Shown: in pieces, positions 60,888 through 64,000 of the stretch
Layout of the letters: each line of letters opens with the position of its first letter
How positions within the stretch are numbered: position 1 is the first letter of the stretch
Assembly: GCF_025465255.1 (NCBI RefSeq)
Contig: NZ_JAODNI010000197.1
Span: forward strand, 1-64,000
Length of the DNA stretch: 64,000 nucleotides
Source: Pseudonocardia sp.
Lineage (GTDB): Bacteria > Actinomycetota > Actinomycetes > Mycobacteriales > Pseudonocardiaceae
Direction: 5' to 3'
Translations under genes and position numbers: made by a program
Notes under the pieces: generated by a model
Told to the model about the DNA's origin: nothing
Databases searched by the model: none
Seen by the model: only the letters and a program-made list of their open reading frames with translations

Positions 60888-61607
60888 CTACCCTGCGGTC
60901 GCTCCGTGCCGATACCTGACCGAGAAGGTGCCCCCCGCCAAGGCGCCGGTGTGGTCGTCGTAGCCGCCGCCGGCGTTGCGGGCGTCGAGGGCGAGCGACG
61001 TGTAGGTGCTCAATGGCCTACCGTCGACCGAGGCCCTGGTGAACGTCACCGTGCCGAAGTCGGGAAACGTGCCGGTGGGCGACTCGAGGATGAACTCGGC
61101 CGAGGTGTTGCTTCCGTCGTAGGACCTGGTGACGGTCCTGGACCACTGCCTGGTGTGGTCGGTGACGGTCAGCGTGTAGCGGGTCCCGGCGCGGGTCACC
61201 TCGGCGCTGATCGAGTCTCCGGCACCGACGGGGTCGTCGTAGTAGACCGGGGCGGCCGGGGCCAGCTCGTACCACGCCCGGTAGACCGGCACCCCGGCCG
61301 CGCAGTTGGTCTCCACGCCGGCCTGCTCGACCATGGTGGTGCCGAAGCCGCCGAGGCCGACCCACGGCGCGAAGGCGTCGGTGGTGGCGTTGCAGGTGAC
61401 GGCGGGTTCGGTCCACCTCGCGGAGACCGCGCTGAACTCGCGTCCGGCCGTGACGTAACCGGACCAGCTTCCGCCGTCGGCGTTGTAGCCACGCCCCACC
61501 CGCGGGTCCGCGCCGGCGGGGCCGGCCGACAGGAGGGCCGCGCCTGCGAGCAGGATCGCCACACCCGACGTGAGACGTCCGGTGATGTTCCAGGTCTTGT
61601 GCACCAT
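60888..61607 (-). CDS. secreted G1-family (eqolisin-like) peptidase
   Basis: 239 residues from ATG 61607; GGGGGAG lies just upstream and neighbouring ATG 61610 and GTG 61604 are alternatives. A signal peptide (residues 1-34, SAGPAGADP) is followed by a beta-sandwich with the G1/eqolisin landmarks: WSGYVTAGREFSAVSARWTE, PWVGLGGFGTTMVEQAGVE with the putative catalytic Gln near 95, VYRAWYELAP and NTSAEFILESPTG with the putative catalytic Glu near 165. Family G1 glutamic peptidases (scytalidoglutamic peptidase) cleave proteins at acid pH and are best known from fungi. Both catalytic positions seem conserved here. Confidence 0.8.
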   Translation of the reverse strand: MVHKTWNITGRLTSGVAILLAGAALLSAGPAGADPRVGRGYNADGGSWSGYVTAGREFSAVSARWTEPAVTCNATTDAFAPWVGLGGFGTTMVEQAGVETNCAAGVPVYRAWYELAPAAPVYYDDPVGAGDSISAEVTRAGTRYTLTVTDHTRQWSRTVTRSYDGSNTSAEFILESPTGTFPDFGTVTFTRASVDGRPLSTYTSLALDARNAGGGYDDHTGALAGGTFSVRYRHGATAG

Positions 61608-61861
61608 CATCTCCCCCGGGCCAGGACCCACGCGTCGAGCTCGACCTCGTCCCCGGCGGCGGCTTCCGCGCGGGGCGTCGTCGGCACCCCGCCAATCTCG
61701 ACCGTGCCGGGCGGCCACGTCAACGGCCCCGGCCCACGGGGGTGAAGTGATCGTTCCGGGCCGACGCCGGCAGATCTGCTGTGGACGGAGGCCGGCCCCC
61801 GTCGGGATCGGTCTCCGAGCGGTCTTGACCTGAACCTGGCTTCAGGTCGCACCGTGGCGGC

Positions 61862-62554
61862 ATGACCTCCACGACCGCGATCGTCACCGGTGCCGGGCAG
61901 GGCTTCGGCCTGGCCCTCACCACCGCCCTCGCCGCCCGCGGCGGCACCGTCGTCGTCTGCGCCCGCGACGCCCGACGGCTCCACGCCGCGACCGCGGGCC
62001 TGCCCGGCGTCCTCGCGCTTCCCGGCGACGTGACCGACGCCGGGTTCCGGGCCGAGCTCGTCGCCGCCGCGGGTGAGCGCCTCGACCTGCTGGTCCACAA
62101 CGCGGGCGAGCTCGGGCCCTCACCGCTGCCGGGGCTCGCCCGCTATCCCCTCGACGCCCTGCGGGGCGTCCTCGAGACCACCGTGCTCGCCCCGCTGGCC
62201 CTCACCCAGCTCGCGCTGCCGCTGCTGCGCGCGGCCGGCGGGACCGTCGTCGCACTCAGCTCCGACGCCGCCGTCGAGGCCTACGAGGGATGGGGCGGGT
62301 ACGGCGCGGCGAAGGCCGCGCTCGACCAGATCGTCGCGGTGCTCGGCGTCGAGGAACCCGTGGTGCGGGCATACGCGTTCGATCCCGGAGACATGCGCAC
62401 CGCGATGCACCAGCGCGCGTTCCCCGGCGAGGACATCTCCGACCGCCCCGATCCCGCGACCGTGGTGCCGGCGTTCCTCCGGCTGCTCGACGAACGCCCG
62501 ACCCGCGGGCGCTACCGGGCGTCGGACCTCGCCCCGGCCGGGACCGCACCGTGA
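61862..62554 (+). CDS. short-chain dehydrogenase/reductase
   Basis: 230 residues. NAD(P) motif IVTGAGQGFGLALTTALAAR, LVHNAGELGP (NAG), LSSDAAVEAYEGWGGYGAAK with the catalytic Ser region and YxxxK. YAFDPGDMRTAMHQ follows as in classical SDRs. The substrate is unknown. Its stop overlaps the queA-like start by four bases (GTGA), so the two enzymes are co-translated. Confidence 0.9.
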   Translation: MTSTTAIVTGAGQGFGLALTTALAARGGTVVVCARDARRLHAATAGLPGVLALPGDVTDAGFRAELVAAAGERLDLLVHNAGELGPSPLPGLARYPLDALRGVLETTVLAPLALTQLALPLLRAAGGTVVALSSDAAVEAYEGWGGYGAAKAALDQIVAVLGVEEPVVRAYAFDPGDMRTAMHQRAFPGEDISDRPDPATVVPAFLRLLDERPTRGRYRASDLAPAGTAP

Positions 62555-63633
62555 GGGCGACCGCCGCGACGCGCTTCGTCGTCCCACCGGAGCTGTCGGC
62601 GGCGCAGACACCCGAGTCGCGCGGACTGGCCCGGGACCAGGTGCGGCTGCTCGTGGCGCGCGACCGCAGGCCGTTGCGGCACCGCCGGTTCGCCGACCTG
62701 CCCGAGGCCCTCGAGCCCGGCGACCTCGTGGTCGTCAACACCTCCGACACCGAACCCGCCGCGGTCGACGGGTTCCGCTCCGACGGACGCCCGGTCGTCG
62801 TGCACGTCTCCGGACCGTCGACGGGCGGCACCTTCGTCGTCGAGCTGCGCACCCCGCCGGGAGAACGCGTCACCGACGCCGCCCGCGGCGACACGGTGCG
62901 ACTGCCCCTCGGCGTCACCGCCACGCTCGTCGTCGCGCACCCGGATCCGGAGGTCGGTACCGGCAGCAGGCTCTGGCGCGCGCGGATCCCGGTCGAGGGC
63001 GGCGTCCCGGGATGGCTGTCCGCGGCGGGCCGCCCGATCCGCTACTCCTACCTGCGCGAGCACCCCGCGATCGCGGACCACCGGACGCTCTTCGCGGTCC
63101 CCGCGGGCGCGCCGGACGACTGGTTCGGCAGCGCGGAGATGCCGAGCGCAGCCCGGCCGTTCACCCGCGCCGTCCTCGACGGCCTGCACGCCCGTGGCGT
63201 GGGAGTCGCGGAGGTCGTGCTGCACACCGGGGTGTCGTCGCCCGAGGCCGATGAGGTGCCGCTCCCCGAGCGGTACCGGGTGCCGGCCGCGACGGCGGAC
63301 GCGGTGAACGCGACCCGCACCGCCGGGCGGCGGGTGGTCGCGGTGGGCACCACCGTGACCCGCGCCCTGGAGACCGTCGCGGACGTCGACGGCACCGTGC
63401 GGGCGGGCGAGGGGTGGACCGACCTCGTGCTCGACCCGGACCGTCCGGTCCGGGTGGTGGACGGGCTGGTGACCGGCTGGCACGAGCCGGAGGCCTCCCA
63501 CCTGCTGCTGCTCGAGGCGGTGGCCGGCGCGCGGCTGGTGGGCCGGGCGTACGCCGAGGCGGTTCGGACGGGGTACCTGTGGCACGAGTTCGGGGACTCG
63601 TGCCTGTTGTTGCCGGCGCGCCGCGCGGCGTGA
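62551..63633 (+). CDS. QueA-family S-adenosylmethionine:tRNA ribosyltransferase-isomerase-like protein
   Basis: 360 residues from GTG 62551. Family landmarks: RGLARDQVRLLVARD, LEPGDLVVVNTSDTEPAAVD (L.pGDLLV.NdT), IRYSYLREHPAIADHRTLFA region, GVGVAEVVLHTGVSSPEADE (hvG.GTF-like strand), VVAVGTTVTRALETVADVDG (aVGTTs.RaLE) and YLWHEFGDSCLLL (yr.fSyGDaMli). QueA makes epoxyqueuosine at the tRNA wobble base. The motifs here deviate in several positions, and no other queuosine genes are nearby; a different ribosyl-transfer role is possible. Confidence 0.8.
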   Translation: MRATAATRFVVPPELSAAQTPESRGLARDQVRLLVARDRRPLRHRRFADLPEALEPGDLVVVNTSDTEPAAVDGFRSDGRPVVVHVSGPSTGGTFVVELRTPPGERVTDAARGDTVRLPLGVTATLVVAHPDPEVGTGSRLWRARIPVEGGVPGWLSAAGRPIRYSYLREHPAIADHRTLFAVPAGAPDDWFGSAEMPSAARPFTRAVLDGLHARGVGVAEVVLHTGVSSPEADEVPLPERYRVPAATADAVNATRTAGRRVVAVGTTVTRALETVADVDGTVRAGEGWTDLVLDPDRPVRVVDGLVTGWHEPEASHLLLLEAVAGARLVGRAYAEAVRTGYLWHEFGDSCLLLPARRAA

Positions 63634-63921
63634 TCGAGGGGTCGCCTGGCTGCGTCAGGACCGGTCGCTCCTATTCGCGGAGTGCAGTCGCTCGCTTGGT
63701 GGTCGAACCTGCTGGGTGTCCGGAGTATCGATGTGCGGCACGGGGCGGCTCGGCCGGGACCCGCGCATTCCGGCTGGAACCGCCTCGGGGTCCACCTCCC
63801 GAGTTGGCGGACGCCCGCGTCGGCCCCGGCTCACGGATGCGGGCTGACAGCGGGTTCCCCGCCGCCCCGACTGCTCCAGGGGACGGCGGGAAGCCTGGTC
63901 CCCACCAGGTGAGGAGTTGAC
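63634..63921 (+). promoter_or_regulatory. 288-base leader of the monooxygenase gene
   Basis: No gene is supported. It should contain the promoter of the monooxygenase operon. No convincing -24/-12 or -35/-10 pair was found by eye. GAGGAG at 63911-63916 is the ribosome binding site of the next gene. Confidence 0.4.
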
Positions 63922-64000
63922 GTGAGTCGGCAGAGTCTGGCGAAGGCTCACCAGAAGATCCAGGAGTTGGCCTGGGAGCCGCAGTACCACGAGCCGTACA
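63922..64000 (+). CDS. 5' end of a soluble diiron monooxygenase large subunit (propane/THF type)
   Basis: GTG 63922 with GAGGAG six bases upstream; 26 residues are visible before the window ends. The sequence MSRQSLAKAHQKIQELAWEP matches the conserved N-terminus of the hydroxylase alpha subunit of propane and tetrahydrofuran/dioxane monooxygenases (PrmA/ThmA: MSRQSLTKAHxKIxELxWEP). If so, a complete group 5/6 diiron monooxygenase operon follows to the right. The identification rests on a short stretch but a highly specific one. Confidence 0.75.
   Translation, partial: MSRQSLAKAHQKIQELAWEPQYHEPY

Overview
The DNA is very GC-rich with actinobacterial gene style: many GTG starts, stop/start overlaps of the GTGA and ATGA type, a SigB/SigF-family sigma factor with an anti-sigma kinase, twin cold-shock proteins, a group 1h [NiFe] hydrogenase and a Streptomyces-type gas vesicle operon. 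The last 79 bases look like the 5' end of a propane/tetrahydrofuran-type diiron monooxygenase large subunit. A Pseudonocardia-like actinomycete is the best guess; this is inference, not proof. No rRNA, tRNA, CRISPR array, insertion sequence or replication origin was seen.

Layout. 1-4.1 kb: the tail of a cut-off gene, then secreted or envelope carbohydrate-active proteins (GH25-like protein, DUF4015-type glycoside hydrolase, polysaccharide deacetylase lipoprotein). 4.1-7.7 kb: stress-control module (STAS antagonist, RsbW-like kinase, SigB/F-type sigma factor) around an Orn/Lys/Arg decarboxylase. 7.8-11.3 kb: two near-identical cold-shock genes among gene remnants (alcohol/formaldehyde dehydrogenase, beta-lactamase-like hydrolase, alpha/beta hydrolase, ribB) plus one intact methyltransferase. 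11.3-16.1 kb: FAD oxidoreductase, UppP, DUF1707 protein, orphan FetB-like permease, orphan OmpR-type regulator. 16.5-20.5 kb: an unusual PRTase/kinase-like/HAD fusion overlapping a Wzx-type flippase. 20.5-23.5 kb: membrane proteins, a degenerate NodB-like protein and a beta-propeller lipoprotein.

23.6-38.7 kb: a complete hydrogenase island, all on the + strand: hypAB, hhyS, hhyL, a NifU/Rieske-like fusion, several uncharacterised proteins, maturation protease, hypC, hypF, a second hypC, hypD, hypE and a final uncharacterised gene. HypA/B and HypC-F build the NiFe(CN)2CO site, the protease trims HhyL, and the uncharacterised genes are probably specific to this high-affinity H2-oxidising enzyme. 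A CRP/FNR-type palindrome lies ahead of hhyS.

39-42.5 kb: an MFS transporter, then a second decay zone (aldo/keto reductase and AraC regulator with internal deletions, and a stub of an ABM monooxygenase). 42.6-50.3 kb: a STAS protein, a ten-gene gas vesicle operon on the - strand, a membrane protein and a PadR regulator; a SigB-like promoter can be read ahead of the operon. 50.3-60.9 kb: PAP2 phosphatase, DUF347-type membrane protein, a lipoprotein/two-ATPase/FtsX-permease ABC operon facing a two-component system, a peroxiredoxin and a GyrI-like protein. 60.9-64 kb: a bacterial G1-family (eqolisin-like) peptidase, an SDR, a QueA-family protein and the cut-off monooxygenase gene.
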